A stretch of DNA of 64,000 bases from Chryseobacterium limigenitum (GTDB taxonomy: Bacteria > Bacteroidota > Bacteroidia > Flavobacteriales > Weeksellaceae). The position numbers and the translations under genes are program-made. The notes beneath the pieces were generated by a model. It saw only the letters and a list, made by a program, of their open reading frames with translations, ran no database searches and was not told the origin of the DNA. Location: contig NZ_FPKW01000019.1 in NCBI RefSeq assembly GCF_900114875.1, positions 23,534 to 87,533 on the forward strand, in the 5' to 3' direction. Below are positions 27,301 through 36,502 of the stretch, one piece after another. Positions within the stretch are counted from its first letter, which is position 1; the number at the start of each line of letters is the position of its first letter.

Positions 27301-28142
27301 AGAATAGTTTCTCTGTCTAGGATAATTTCGTTTCTTTCGATAGAAACAACTTCTCCTGTATCTTCGTCTACGAAATCTTCGAACCAAGTGTTCAATACTC
27401 TCGCAGCCAATGTTCTTCCTTCAACTTTTTTAAGGGCAGCTTTAGAAACCTTCACTTCTTCCGCAAGGTCGAAGATCTGAAGAATGTCTTTATCAGATTC
27501 GAATCCGATAGCTCTTAATAAAGTAGTTAATGGTAATTTTTTCTTACGGTCAATATACGCATACATTACGCTGTTGATATCCGTAGTAAATTCCATCCAA
27601 GATCCTTTGAAAGGGATAATTCTTGAATAGTAAAGCTTCGTTCCGTTAGCGTGATAAGTCTGTCCGAAGAATACACCAGGTGAACGGTGAAGCTGCGTAA
27701 CAATAACCCTCTCAGCACCATTGATGATGAAAGAACCACTATCCGTCATGTAAGGAACCGGGCCTAAATATACATCCTGAACCACAGTTTGGAAATCTTC
27801 GTGCTCAGGGTCTGTACAATACAATTTAAGTCTTGCTTTAAGAGGGACTGAATACGTCAATCCTCTTTCTACACACTCATTGATAGAATAACGTGGAGAA
27901 TCTACCAAATAATCTAAAAATTCCAAAACGAATTGGTTTCTAGAATCGGTAATCGGGAAATTTTCTTGGAAAGTCTTGTGCAGACCTTCTTTTTTTCTGT
28001 CTTCAGGAAGCGTATCAAGCTGGAAAAACTCCTTAAACGACTCTAATTGGATATCCAAGAAGTCTGGAGTAATAATTTTTCCTTTCGCTGAAGAGAAATT
28101 AATTCTCTGATTCCCCCTAGTTGTTGATGTTGTTTTACTCAT
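24321..28142 (-). CDS. rpoB: DNA-directed RNA polymerase subunit beta
   Basis: 1273 residues, full length. The rifampicin-binding region reads [18 protein letters not shown] then [18 protein letters not shown]. The usual resistance positions (E. coli Asp516, His526 and Ser531) are wild type. The C-terminal motifs [20 protein letters not shown] and the Lys-rich catalytic NKR/[12 protein letters not shown] region are intact. Unusually, the gene is not directly behind rplL: 8.4 kb of other genes intervene. It has its own consensus promoter 333 bp upstream. It forms one transcription unit with rpoC. Confidence 0.98.
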   Translation of the reverse strand: [1273 protein letters not shown]

Positions 28143-28606
28143 AAAACTTTTAAAGAAAGGGTTAAAAAATATTTTGATTTATACAAAAAATATCAGAAAA
28201 AGACTGTCGGATAAAAGAGGCAAGACAAAAGACATTTGATGTTTGGCGCTATCAGAAGTGGTCTTTGATCTTAATTCTTTATTCTTATATTCTAATTCTA
28301 ACTGCAACGCTGGTATATCTTTTCACAGCGTAATGCAAAATATTTTTAAATTTTACTTTTTGAGGCAGAAATTACCGCAATATCTACAAAATTAAAATCC
28401 CTTTCATAATTACGAAAGAGTTGATATTTAATATATTATAGATTTACAAACAATTATTAGCGCCAAAAGAGTTGGCAAAGATACAAAAACTTATTTATAA
28501 TCACAAATAAAACTCTTTCATTTTAAAGCAGTTAAAAAATTCATCCCAATAAAAAAGGCCGCCCAAACGGACGACCTTACCTTACTACTAAAACTATCTC
28601 AAGAAA
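28143..28606 (-). promoter_or_regulatory. rpoBC promoter and long leader
   Basis: TTG (minus strand, 28506-28504)-N20-TATCTTTG (28483-28476) is a near-perfect Bacteroidetes promoter. A start near 28469 would leave a leader of about 325 nt. The leader holds a short hairpin (CGCTG...CAGCG, 28311-28331) and no ORF of note. The strong terminator at 28551-28578 isolates this promoter from the upstream T9SS gene. Confidence 0.65.
28551..28578 (-). terminator. Terminator after T9SS protein gene
   Basis: In minus-strand RNA the stem AAGGTCGTCC/GGGCGGCCTT (two G-U pairs) with a 4-base loop ends in a run of six U. Confidence 0.85.
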
Positions 28607-31240
28607 TTATTTTACAATAACTTTATAAGATTTTACTGTAGATTTAGTCTCTATTTTGATCATGTACATTCCGGAAGGCAATGAAGAGGTAGAAATCTCT
28701 GCATTTCCTTTGAAAGTACCGGTTCTTACCAATTGTCCCTGAGCTGAGAATATGGTGAAAACTCCTTCTTCAGAAGATTTTACGTTAAGATTCTCACCTG
28801 CTTTTACAGGATTAGGATATATTTTGATGTCATTTGCAGCCGCAGCAACTTCATTAGTCACAACCGCAGCTTTTTTCGCTTCCATACCCATTTTTGCAGT
28901 CTTAGCCAATACAGCGTAAGGTGAAAGTGGAGAATTCGGCGCACCTCTTGTTACAAGATCTGTATCTACAACTGCCTGAATACCATCTGTATCAGCATCG
29001 CTGATTTTTGAAATAAATCCTGCTCCAAGGTCATCAAAAACACTTTTGCTGATGGCGTAAAGGTCATATTCAATTCCGTTAGATTTTAAATCAACAAAAT
29101 CCGGTTTATCGTCTCCGTCCGTATTCATTAGAGGATATTTCATCACTCCTGAATCCGGTGAAGTTTCTAAAATATCAGCAATACCATTAGTTCCAACCGC
29201 AACACCTGCATCAATTACTCCATTATGATCAACATCAATCTGATTAATTACAGAAGTCGGAACACCTGATTCGAATAAATCTAAAATTCCGTCATTATCA
29301 GAATCAAGATCCAGATAACTTGAAATACCGTCTCCCAGTACAGGAATTACGATAACATCTCCGTCTACATCATCATCTTCAAATCTTCCGTTAGCATTAA
29401 GATCTTCCAAAGCATCAGGAATACCGTCGTTATCAGAATCTCCGTCACAAGCATCCTGAATACCGTCGCCGTCTGTATCTATTGTAGCACTTTTATCATT
29501 GTCTGCAACACAGCTTTTTGTATCACAAGCATCAGGAATACCGTCTCCATCCGTATCAATATTATCATCACCACCCGGGCAGACATCTCTACAATCAGGA
29601 ACACCGTCTCCGTCAGAATCCAATTCAACAAAAACATTGTATACGTAGTAATTAATACACTGACAAATCATTGCCGTATGTTTAATTGAAAGTCTGATTC
29701 TGTTGAATGGTTTTGTAGATTTAAATCCTACAATTGTTTTTCCTCCTGAAACAGTAATTAATTTTAAATCATTATTAACTGTACTTTTTTGTTCAACCAA
29801 AGTATTTCCGTTGTACAACTGAACAGAAATCACTCCAAGAGAACTCCAATCCGTAGAAATATTTTTAGCGATCGTAAATCCAGCAAATGTTCCTGCCGGA
29901 TAAGTGGTACCAACAGATTCTACTGCAAAATTTCCTGTGATATTATTTTTATTGGAAGGAACTGAGAAAGTAGCATAATTTGAAGCATTAGAATCTACTA
30001 TATTTTCAGGATTATAAACTCCTAAATAAGAAGTTGAAGTACTCCAAGTTCCTGTCCAAGGCTCACGTTTTCCACAATATAATCCACCATTCGGAAGGTT
30101 TCCACAAAGCAAAACTCCTTTGTACGGAGCCGTTCTGTTACACTGAAGATATTGAGTACAGTCACAACTCTGAGGCTCTTCGAAAGCATAATACACTTTT
30201 AAAGCTCCCATAGAAGAACAACCTGAATTTTGAGAAATCTTTAATCTTACTTCATTAAAAGGCTTTGTTGTAGTGATTGAAAGCTTTTGTTTATTTCCAC
30301 TAAGGCTTAATGAAGAAACCGTCATTCCACCAACACCGTCATTGTAAGATTGAGAATCCTGTAACTGACCAAACATATAAGTTTCTATCACAAGATTATC
30401 AAGCATTCTTTCCGTCAAAACAGAATTTGAGTTTGCCGGAGCAATAACAAAACCAGCTTTATTTCCAGCAGGATAATATTGACTTTTATCAAAAACTCCA
30501 ATACTGAAATTCCCCATAAAACCAGAAGGCAAAGTAATTGTTCCGAAAGAACTTTTACTTCCGTCGCTGATCTTGTCTCTATCAGTTACAACAGACAAAG
30601 GAGACGTAAGATTGCTGCTGCATGAGATATTGGTATCAGAATCTACAAAAGATCCGCCTCCAATAATATCATCACAAACACCATTATTTTCCAGTTTGAT
30701 ATTATTTGAATCACATGTAAATGCGTAATATACATTCAATGCGCTGCAAGAAGTACTGCTTCCCGATCTTAATAATCTTACTTCATTAAAAGCTTTAGTT
30801 GTTTTAAAATGTAAGAATGATCTGACTTTTCTTCCGCCATACGCAGGAACTGACAACAGAGAACCTGCTGCAGATGTTTCCTGAAGAACACCATTTTTAT
30901 AAGTTGCAATGCTAAGAGCATTTAATACTGTAGAAGTAATGGCACTATTTGCCATATCTACATTAAAACCCGTAACCGATCCTGCCGGATACGTAATATT
31001 GTTATTAATAATGGAAATACCATTACTCGATGTATTATTTAATAAAGTACCTAAACTTGTACCATTATCCGTATCTGCGTCTATTACAGAATAAATATTG
31101 GTTGGATTAGATGCTGCGACACACTGCCCGTTTTGCGCAAGATAGGCTCTGATCCCCATTCCCCGGATAGGTTTGTAGTTCTGGGCAAATGCATTGCATA
31201 CAAATAGCAACATTGCCATAAGTGAAATAATTTTCTTCAT
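28607..31240 (-). CDS. T9SS surface protein with triple beta module and thrombospondin type 3 repeats (paralog A)
   Basis: 877 residues. A signal peptide (to CNAFAQ) is followed by three copies of a beta-sandwich-like module (about 20-180, 185-357, 375-545) sharing YPAG-x3-GF, a TYxxGxLQ-type strand, and TKPFNEVRLKI...ALKVYYAFE. Then come thrombospondin type 3 calcium-binding repeats (about 545-660, e.g. DSDGDGVPDCRDVCPGG and DTDGDGIPDACD). A type A T9SS tail (about 805-877, YPNPVKAGENLNVKS to SYKVIVK) closes it. Predicted to be secreted and attached to the cell surface; ligand unknown. The next gene upstream is a close paralog. It has its own terminator and sits inside the normally continuous rplL-rpoB interval. 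Confidence 0.88.
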   Translation of the reverse strand: MKKIISLMAMLLFVCNAFAQNYKPIRGMGIRAYLAQNGQCVAASNPTNIYSVIDADTDNGTSLGTLLNNTSSNGISIINNNITYPAGSVTGFNVDMANSAITSTVLNALSIATYKNGVLQETSAAGSLLSVPAYGGRKVRSFLHFKTTKAFNEVRLLRSGSSTSCSALNVYYAFTCDSNNIKLENNGVCDDIIGGGSFVDSDTNISCSSNLTSPLSVVTDRDKISDGSKSSFGTITLPSGFMGNFSIGVFDKSQYYPAGNKAGFVIAPANSNSVLTERMLDNLVIETYMFGQLQDSQSYNDGVGGMTVSSLSLSGNKQKLSITTTKPFNEVRLKISQNSGCSSMGALKVYYAFEEPQSCDCTQYLQCNRTAPYKGVLLCGNLPNGGLYCGKREPWTGTWSTSTSYLGVYNPENIVDSNASNYATFSVPSNKNNITGNFAVESVGTTYPAGTFAGFTIAKNISTDWSSLGVISVQLYNGNTLVEQKSTVNNDLKLITVSGGKTIVGFKSTKPFNRIRLSIKHTAMICQCINYYVYNVFVELDSDGDGVPDCRDVCPGGDDNIDTDGDGIPDACDTKSCVADNDKSATIDTDGDGIQDACDGDSDNDGIPDALEDLNANGRFEDDDVDGDVIVIPVLGDGISSYLDLDSDNDGILDLFESGVPTSVINQIDVDHNGVIDAGVAVGTNGIADILETSPDSGVMKYPLMNTDGDDKPDFVDLKSNGIEYDLYAISKSVFDDLGAGFISKISDADTDGIQAVVDTDLVTRGAPNSPLSPYAVLAKTAKMGMEAKKAAVVTNEVAAAANDIKIYPNPVKAGENLNVKSSEEGVFTIFSAQGQLVRTGTFKGNAEISTSSLPSGMYMIKIETKSTVKSYKVIVK

Positions 31241-31354
31241 TTTTTAGTTTTTTGTGTTAAATTTTATACTAATCGTTATTACATAGAGATCTAAAATAAT
31301 TATTTTGAATAATATCTATTTATGTTTTAATTTATAGCTAAGAGGTGTTATTTG

Positions 31355-31380
31355 AAAAAACCACCCTTTCGGGTGGCCTT
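31355..31380 (-). terminator. Terminator after paralog B
   Basis: Stem GGCCACCC/GGGTGG with a GAAA tetraloop followed by a run of six U in minus-strand RNA. Confidence 0.85.
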
Positions 31381-31401
31381 TCTGTAGAAACTATTTAAAA
31401 A

Positions 31402-33996
31402 TTATTTCACAATAACCTTATAAGATTTCACAACTGATTTAGTCTCTACTTTAATGATATACATACCCGTAGGCAGTGAAGATGTATTGATTTCGGCATC
31501 TCCGGAGAATTTGCCCGATTTGATTAATTGCCCTTGAGCCGAGAACATTGTGTACGTTCCCTCTTCTTTAGTACCTGAAGATTTGATGTAAACATTTTCA
31601 CCAGATCTTACAGGGTTTGGATATACTTTAATATCATTCACGACAGCAGAAATATCTGTTGTAGCTTTTGCAGACATTTTAGCTCCGGTTTTTGCAAAAG
31701 ATGCATAAGGAGAAAGTGGAGAATTTGGAGAACCTTTTTTAATTAAATCATTATCCACAACCGCCTGAATACCATCTACATCCGCATCGCTGATTTTAGA
31801 AATAAATCCGGCACCAAGATCATCCAGATTATCTTTTCCGATAACATAAAGGTCGTACTCTGCATTGTTTGATTTTAAATCAACAAAATCAGGTTTGTCA
31901 TCTCCATCTGTGTTCATTAATGGATATTTCATAACGCCTGAATCCGGTGAAGTTTCTAAAAGATCTGCAATACCGTTACTTCCCGCTGCAACACCAGCAT
32001 CAATAACTCCATTATGATCTGCATCGATTTGATTGATTACAGAAGTTGGAATACCAGATTCAAAAAGATCTAAAATTCCGTCATTATCAGAATCAAGGTC
32101 TAAATAACTTGAAATTCCGTCACCTAAATTCGCAATCACCAACTGATCTCCATCCACATCATCATCTTCAAATTTTCCGTTGTGGTTAAGATCTTCCCAA
32201 GCATCAGGAATACCGTCGTTATCCGCATCACCATCACAAGCATCAGGAATACCGTCGCCATCTGAATCCAGAACCGGAGATTTGTCATTTAATACAGTAC
32301 ATCCTTCAGCACAGTCAGGAATACCGTTTCCATTATTATCAATACTGTCGTCACCATTCGGACATTTGTCGTTACAGTTTGGAACTCCGTCCTGATCATC
32401 ATCCAACTGAACAAATGCATTATAAATGTAATACTGTTGAGCTAAAGTAATTCCGATTCCGGGATTAATCTCGATTTTCATTCTGTCAAACGCCTTTGTA
32501 GCTGTAAACCCTACATAAAACTGATTGGTTGCAGAAGTAAAAAACTGTCCGCTGAACAATCCGCCAGAAGTTCTGGATTCGGTAACAGTTGTTCCTTTAT
32601 AGAAAGTAATTGTAATATAATCTAAAGCATTAATTGTAAATAAATTAGCACTTTTCGTCAACGTAAACCCACCAAAAGTCCCTGCAGGATAATCTCCAGT
32701 GTTGCTTTTTACAGTAAGTCTTACCGTTGGGATCAAAAGATTGATTGGTGAGAAATTTACAGTCGCAAAATTTGAAGTATTTGTATCTACAACATTTCCT
32801 GTGTTTGTAATATTTGTTAATCCGAAAAGAGTTCCGGAAGTGCCCGTCCAAGAAGCGCCGGGAACAATATCTCCTAATCTTGACGTTCCGGAAGTCTGAA
32901 TATTTTCGTTACAGTCGCATCCCTGAGGCTCTTCAAAAGCGTAATACACTTTTAAAGCACCGAAGTTCACTCCAACCGTCTGTGTAATTTTAAGTCTAAC
33001 CTCATTAAAAGGTTTTGTAGCAGTAAGAGAGATTTTTTGCTTATTGGAACCAAATCTCAATACTTTAATGTTAATAAGTCCTCCTCCATCACTAAGGTTT
33101 TTAGAATCTTGCAGTTGCCCGAATAAATAAGTTTCAACAGTTATGTTTTTTAAGAATTCTGCGCTTAACAATTTTCCCTGATCATCAGGCTCAATTACGA
33201 ATCCTGCTTTGTTACCAGCCGGATATACCTGATTTTTATCTAAAACTCCAACAGAATAAGATCCTAACAATCCTGCAGGCAAAACAATTGACCCGTAAGA
33301 ATTTTTGTCTCCGTCACCAATTTTCTCTCTGTTGTTCACATAAGAAAGCGGAGCTAAGAAACTGCTGCTTCCAGATACATTTCCGTCTACACCGCTTCCT
33401 GCAATGATATCATCACAAATACCATTATTATCAGTCGGAACTTTGGCAGGATCAAAAGCAAAAGCATAGTACACATTCAATGCGCTGAATACAGAAAGTA
33501 CATTTACTTGATATAATCTTACTTCGTCAAACGCTTTTGAAGTTTTAAAGTGTAAGAAAATTCTTGTTTTAGTCCCTCCAAATGCAGGAACAGAAAGCAA
33601 CGTTGTACTCGTTGAAGCTTCCTGAAGAACTCCAGCTTTGTATGTACTGATTCTAATTCCGCTTAGAAAACTTGCGGTAATAACGCTCGTTCCTAAATCT
33701 ACATTAAAACCCGTAATATAACCCGCCGGATATGTTGTGTTTGTGTTTTTTACCGAAATACCGTTTCCACTTACCAAAGTAGCAAAGCTACCCATGCTTA
33801 CACTGTTATCAAGATTAGAATCGATAACAGGATTCATGCTTCCATTGTAGCATGCTAAACAAATTCCGCTTCCGTTCACAGGTTTTGCTTCTACCCCCAT
33901 ACCTCGTATAGGTGTGTAACCCTGACCAAAAGCCATTACAGATACTACAAGCGTCATTAAAAACGCCGTAATTCTCCCGAATAATTTTTTTGTCAT
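31402..33996 (-). CDS. T9SS surface protein with triple beta module and thrombospondin type 3 repeats (paralog B)
   Basis: 864 residues with the same architecture as its downstream neighbour: a signal peptide ending VMAFGQ, three YPAG/TKPFNEVRLK modules, thrombospondin type 3 repeats, a shared stretch around VDHNGVIDAGVAxGxNGIAD, and a type A T9SS tail (YPNPVRSGENVYIKS to SYKVIVK). The C-terminal third is nearly identical to the neighbour while the modules have diverged, pointing to tandem duplication with later change or conversion. Predicted calcium-binding adhesin or matrix protein on the cell surface. The specific partner is unknown. Confidence 0.88.
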   Translation of the reverse strand: MTKKLFGRITAFLMTLVVSVMAFGQGYTPIRGMGVEAKPVNGSGICLACYNGSMNPVIDSNLDNSVSMGSFATLVSGNGISVKNTNTTYPAGYITGFNVDLGTSVITASFLSGIRISTYKAGVLQEASTSTTLLSVPAFGGTKTRIFLHFKTSKAFDEVRLYQVNVLSVFSALNVYYAFAFDPAKVPTDNNGICDDIIAGSGVDGNVSGSSSFLAPLSYVNNREKIGDGDKNSYGSIVLPAGLLGSYSVGVLDKNQVYPAGNKAGFVIEPDDQGKLLSAEFLKNITVETYLFGQLQDSKNLSDGGGLINIKVLRFGSNKQKISLTATKPFNEVRLKITQTVGVNFGALKVYYAFEEPQGCDCNENIQTSGTSRLGDIVPGASWTGTSGTLFGLTNITNTGNVVDTNTSNFATVNFSPINLLIPTVRLTVKSNTGDYPAGTFGGFTLTKSANLFTINALDYITITFYKGTTVTESRTSGGLFSGQFFTSATNQFYVGFTATKAFDRMKIEINPGIGITLAQQYYIYNAFVQLDDDQDGVPNCNDKCPNGDDSIDNNGNGIPDCAEGCTVLNDKSPVLDSDGDGIPDACDGDADNDGIPDAWEDLNHNGKFEDDDVDGDQLVIANLGDGISSYLDLDSDNDGILDLFESGIPTSVINQIDADHNGVIDAGVAAGSNGIADLLETSPDSGVMKYPLMNTDGDDKPDFVDLKSNNAEYDLYVIGKDNLDDLGAGFISKISDADVDGIQAVVDNDLIKKGSPNSPLSPYASFAKTGAKMSAKATTDISAVVNDIKVYPNPVRSGENVYIKSSGTKEEGTYTMFSAQGQLIKSGKFSGDAEINTSSLPTGMYIIKVETKSVVKSYKVIVK

Positions 33997-34044
33997 TTTT
34001 TTCTTGTTTGTTTTTGTTGTTTTTTTATTGATGTCTGTATTTTC

Positions 34045-35553
34045 TTAGTATAAAGCTTTCCAGTTGCTCCCATTACAACCTTCGTGAGCATGTGTTGTAG
34101 AATTATATCTAATGGCTCCTTCATCTGCTGATGTGCATCCAGCATTTGCAGCGGACGCAACTCCTTTCATTGAAATTCCTTTACTCACTTCCAAATCTGC
34201 AAAGTTGGTAGCACTTGGCGTCATATTAACTCCCACATCAGTAATTGCCGTACCTATTACTCCTGAACCTGAAAAAGTATGAGTTGTATTTGCAAACACT
34301 GTCTGACTTGCAATGACAGCATTGGCACCTACACCAAATCCGATAGCTCCGCCCGCACCACTTGCTGTGTTGGCATTACCAAAGGCATAGTTATTCACTG
34401 TTACATTATTACCTGTACCAAAGGCAAAACCTCCGGAATTTACATTGGAGTTACCCACGTTAATTCCGCTTACATTAGCACTTGATGTACCATTGCTGTT
34501 TCCTAGAACCACTGTGTTTGCGTCTGTGGCAAAGTTTGCATTTCCAATTACCTTTGCACCACTTAAAGCAGAGTTTGAAGCACCAATCGCTACTCCCGGG
34601 AAATTAGCAGCCTGAGCGGCAACTGTATTTCCTCTACCTAAAGCTATATTTGATGAAGAGGTATTAGAAAATGTATTATTTGATCCCCAAGAGAAAGAAG
34701 CGTAAGGAGCAGACGTATTTGCATTCCCCCCATTTAATGTTCCGTTAGTATCCAAAATACCTTTCACATTATTACCTGTAGCCAAAACTAAATTCTGAGC
34801 ATCAGTTGTACCTAAGAAATTACCCGATGCAATGGTAGCTCCTAAAGCAGATGAAGTAGCTGTTGTACCTGCATTTCCTGAAACTTTCCAGTCATTAGAC
34901 TGTGTTTGAGTAGCAGGAACCCAATTTGTTCCGTTAAAAGTCAAGACCTGTCCTGTAGTAGCAGTTGATGTAGTTCCCAGCGGAGATCCATTGATTTTTA
35001 CAACTGTTGTAGCACCTAAAGTTCCTGTAACATCTCCCGCTAAAGCTAAAGATGAAGCAGAAAAATAAGCCGGAGCCGCAGCTGCACCTGTATTATTTCC
35101 AAAAATAGAATTTGCAGGAGCATTGCTAAGGTTAAATGCCAATGATGGATTCGTAGAAGGATTTGATACAGTTGTAGTAAACAGTGGAGATAAATTTCCG
35201 GATGAGAAACCTGTTAAAGTACCTACATTGGTTCCTTCTGAAGTTCTTACCCATTTAGTTCCGTCAAAATAATAATATCCCGTTGCTGTTACATTAATCG
35301 TTTGGCCAGTCGGGCCGCTATCCGCAGCAGTTACATACACCATTGCTCCACTCTGAAGAGAAGTATAGTTTTTTGCCCTTAATTGATTCCCAGTTAATCT
35401 TGGAGCAATAATTCCATCTAAAAATTTTGAATTAGCAGGAGATCCCACAACATCTAATGTTGCCTGAGCCTGACTTGTATTGATGCCAACTTGCGCAGTT
35501 GCCAGAAATCCTGTAAAAGATAACATCGAAATAGTGAATAATCTGTTTTTCAT
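34045..35553 (-). CDS. VGINT-type surface protein with YadA-like head repeats
   Basis: 502 residues from MKNRLFTISM, which gives a good signal peptide ending ATAQ; a Met 20 codons upstream would not. After the mature N-terminus VGINTSQAQATLDVVG comes a low-complexity beta region, then repeats of the NIALGRGNT/VAIGASNS/VVLGNSNG kind (about 290-440). These resemble the left-handed beta-roll of trimeric adhesin heads. The C-terminus CTSADEGAIRYNSTTHAHEG is a conserved ending in flavobacterial and phage-tail-like proteins. No T9SS tail is seen, so its export route is unclear. Probably a trimeric surface fibre. Confidence 0.75.
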   Translation of the reverse strand: MKNRLFTISMLSFTGFLATAQVGINTSQAQATLDVVGSPANSKFLDGIIAPRLTGNQLRAKNYTSLQSGAMVYVTAADSGPTGQTINVTATGYYYFDGTKWVRTSEGTNVGTLTGFSSGNLSPLFTTTVSNPSTNPSLAFNLSNAPANSIFGNNTGAAAAPAYFSASSLALAGDVTGTLGATTVVKINGSPLGTTSTATTGQVLTFNGTNWVPATQTQSNDWKVSGNAGTTATSSALGATIASGNFLGTTDAQNLVLATGNNVKGILDTNGTLNGGNANTSAPYASFSWGSNNTFSNTSSSNIALGRGNTVAAQAANFPGVAIGASNSALSGAKVIGNANFATDANTVVLGNSNGTSSANVSGINVGNSNVNSGGFAFGTGNNVTVNNYAFGNANTASGAGGAIGFGVGANAVIASQTVFANTTHTFSGSGVIGTAITDVGVNMTPSATNFADLEVSKGISMKGVASAANAGCTSADEGAIRYNSTTHAHEGCNGSNWKALY

Positions 35554-35664
35554 TTGTAATGATATTTGTTGTTTTTGTGTGTTTTCCTTAAAAAATAGCA
35601 GACCCATAGCCATTTCTCTTATTTAAAAGAGAAAAATCAATATTTTATATCGTTAAAAGTCTGA

Positions 35665-36252
35665 TTAAACGGAGAGTCCGAAAGAAAGCCTTGTAGAAGA
35701 ACCTTCAGAAAATATTTTATCCGGAATCTTTAGTTGTAAAATATATCCAATCCCATTTTTGGATATCTTAAAAATTTTAAAGTCTACATTATAAGTTAAA
35801 TTTATTCTTTCTCTCAGTTGATTTTGAGATGAAAATACATACTCTAAAACTTCTTTATGATTAAAGTCCGAGTAAGATATCTTCAACAATTCTTTATTTA
35901 TACCCTTACAACGATAAGGAGTGAATATTTTTTCAAAAAAATTATCAGAAAGGTTATTTTTTTCTTGATAAACAATAGAAGTATTTATCTTCTCAACACT
36001 ATTATTCAATTGATTAAAGTGCCTATTTCCGTTTACATTATTTTGAGCAACAAAAATATCATGAGCAAAAGATTCTTGCTGAGGAATTGCGGAGATCTCG
36101 TTAGACGATTCAATTACCGTTAACAATGATTCAGCTTTAAGATTCCCAACAGTTAAGACAATAATCCCACAATTGAGGAGGATAGTGAAATAACTCTGGA
36201 AAAGAAAGTAGTTTCTTTTCAAATTAGTGCGTGTGTTTTTTTTCGTATGCAA
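35665..36252 (-). CDS. Hypothetical exported protein
   Basis: 195 residues, family not recognised. A hydrophobic stretch follows a basic N-terminus (about 14-40, FLFQSYFTILLNCGIIVLTVG then NLKAES), suggesting a signal peptide. The C-terminal half has alternating strands and ends RLSFGLSV, which could be an outer-membrane or secreted beta domain. The start is uncertain because the N-terminus has several basic residues before the hydrophobic core. It lies between rplL and the VGINT protein, on the same strand, 112 bp before the latter. Confidence 0.6.
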   Translation of the reverse strand: MHTKKNTRTNLKRNYFLFQSYFTILLNCGIIVLTVGNLKAESLLTVIESSNEISAIPQQESFAHDIFVAQNNVNGNRHFNQLNNSVEKINTSIVYQEKNNLSDNFFEKIFTPYRCKGINKELLKISYSDFNHKEVLEYVFSSQNQLRERINLTYNVDFKIFKISKNGIGYILQLKIPDKIFSEGSSTRLSFGLSV

Positions 36253-36450
36253 ATATAGTATTTTTTCAACTTAAACGATGTTTTATTGGTAAAATAATTA
36301 CAAAAACAATAGATTTAACTAATACTAATTAATACATAGCTTTAATTTTTACAAAATAATCAATTATAATTAATTATAAATATTCATAAAATAACAATAT
36401 TTAATTACTACTATAAACATCATATGTTTTTTAAAAGAATAAAAATGCAC

Positions 36451-36480
36451 AAAAAAAAGCCTGAGCAACTGCCCAGGCTT
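36451..36480 (-). terminator. Terminator of the rplKAJL unit
   Basis: Minus-strand stem AAGCCTG(G)GC/GC(T)CAGGCTT with a short loop and eight U, 23 bp after the rplL stop. It separates ribosomal genes from the inserted surface genes. Confidence 0.85.
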
Positions 36481-36502
36481 ATTATTTTCAGTGTAAATTG
36501 AA

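Noticed and set aside
31402..33996. The D-rich DxDxDGxxD repeats as EF-hands or dockerin
   Set aside because: Spacing and Cys placement fit thrombospondin type 3 repeats; no paired dockerin helices are seen.
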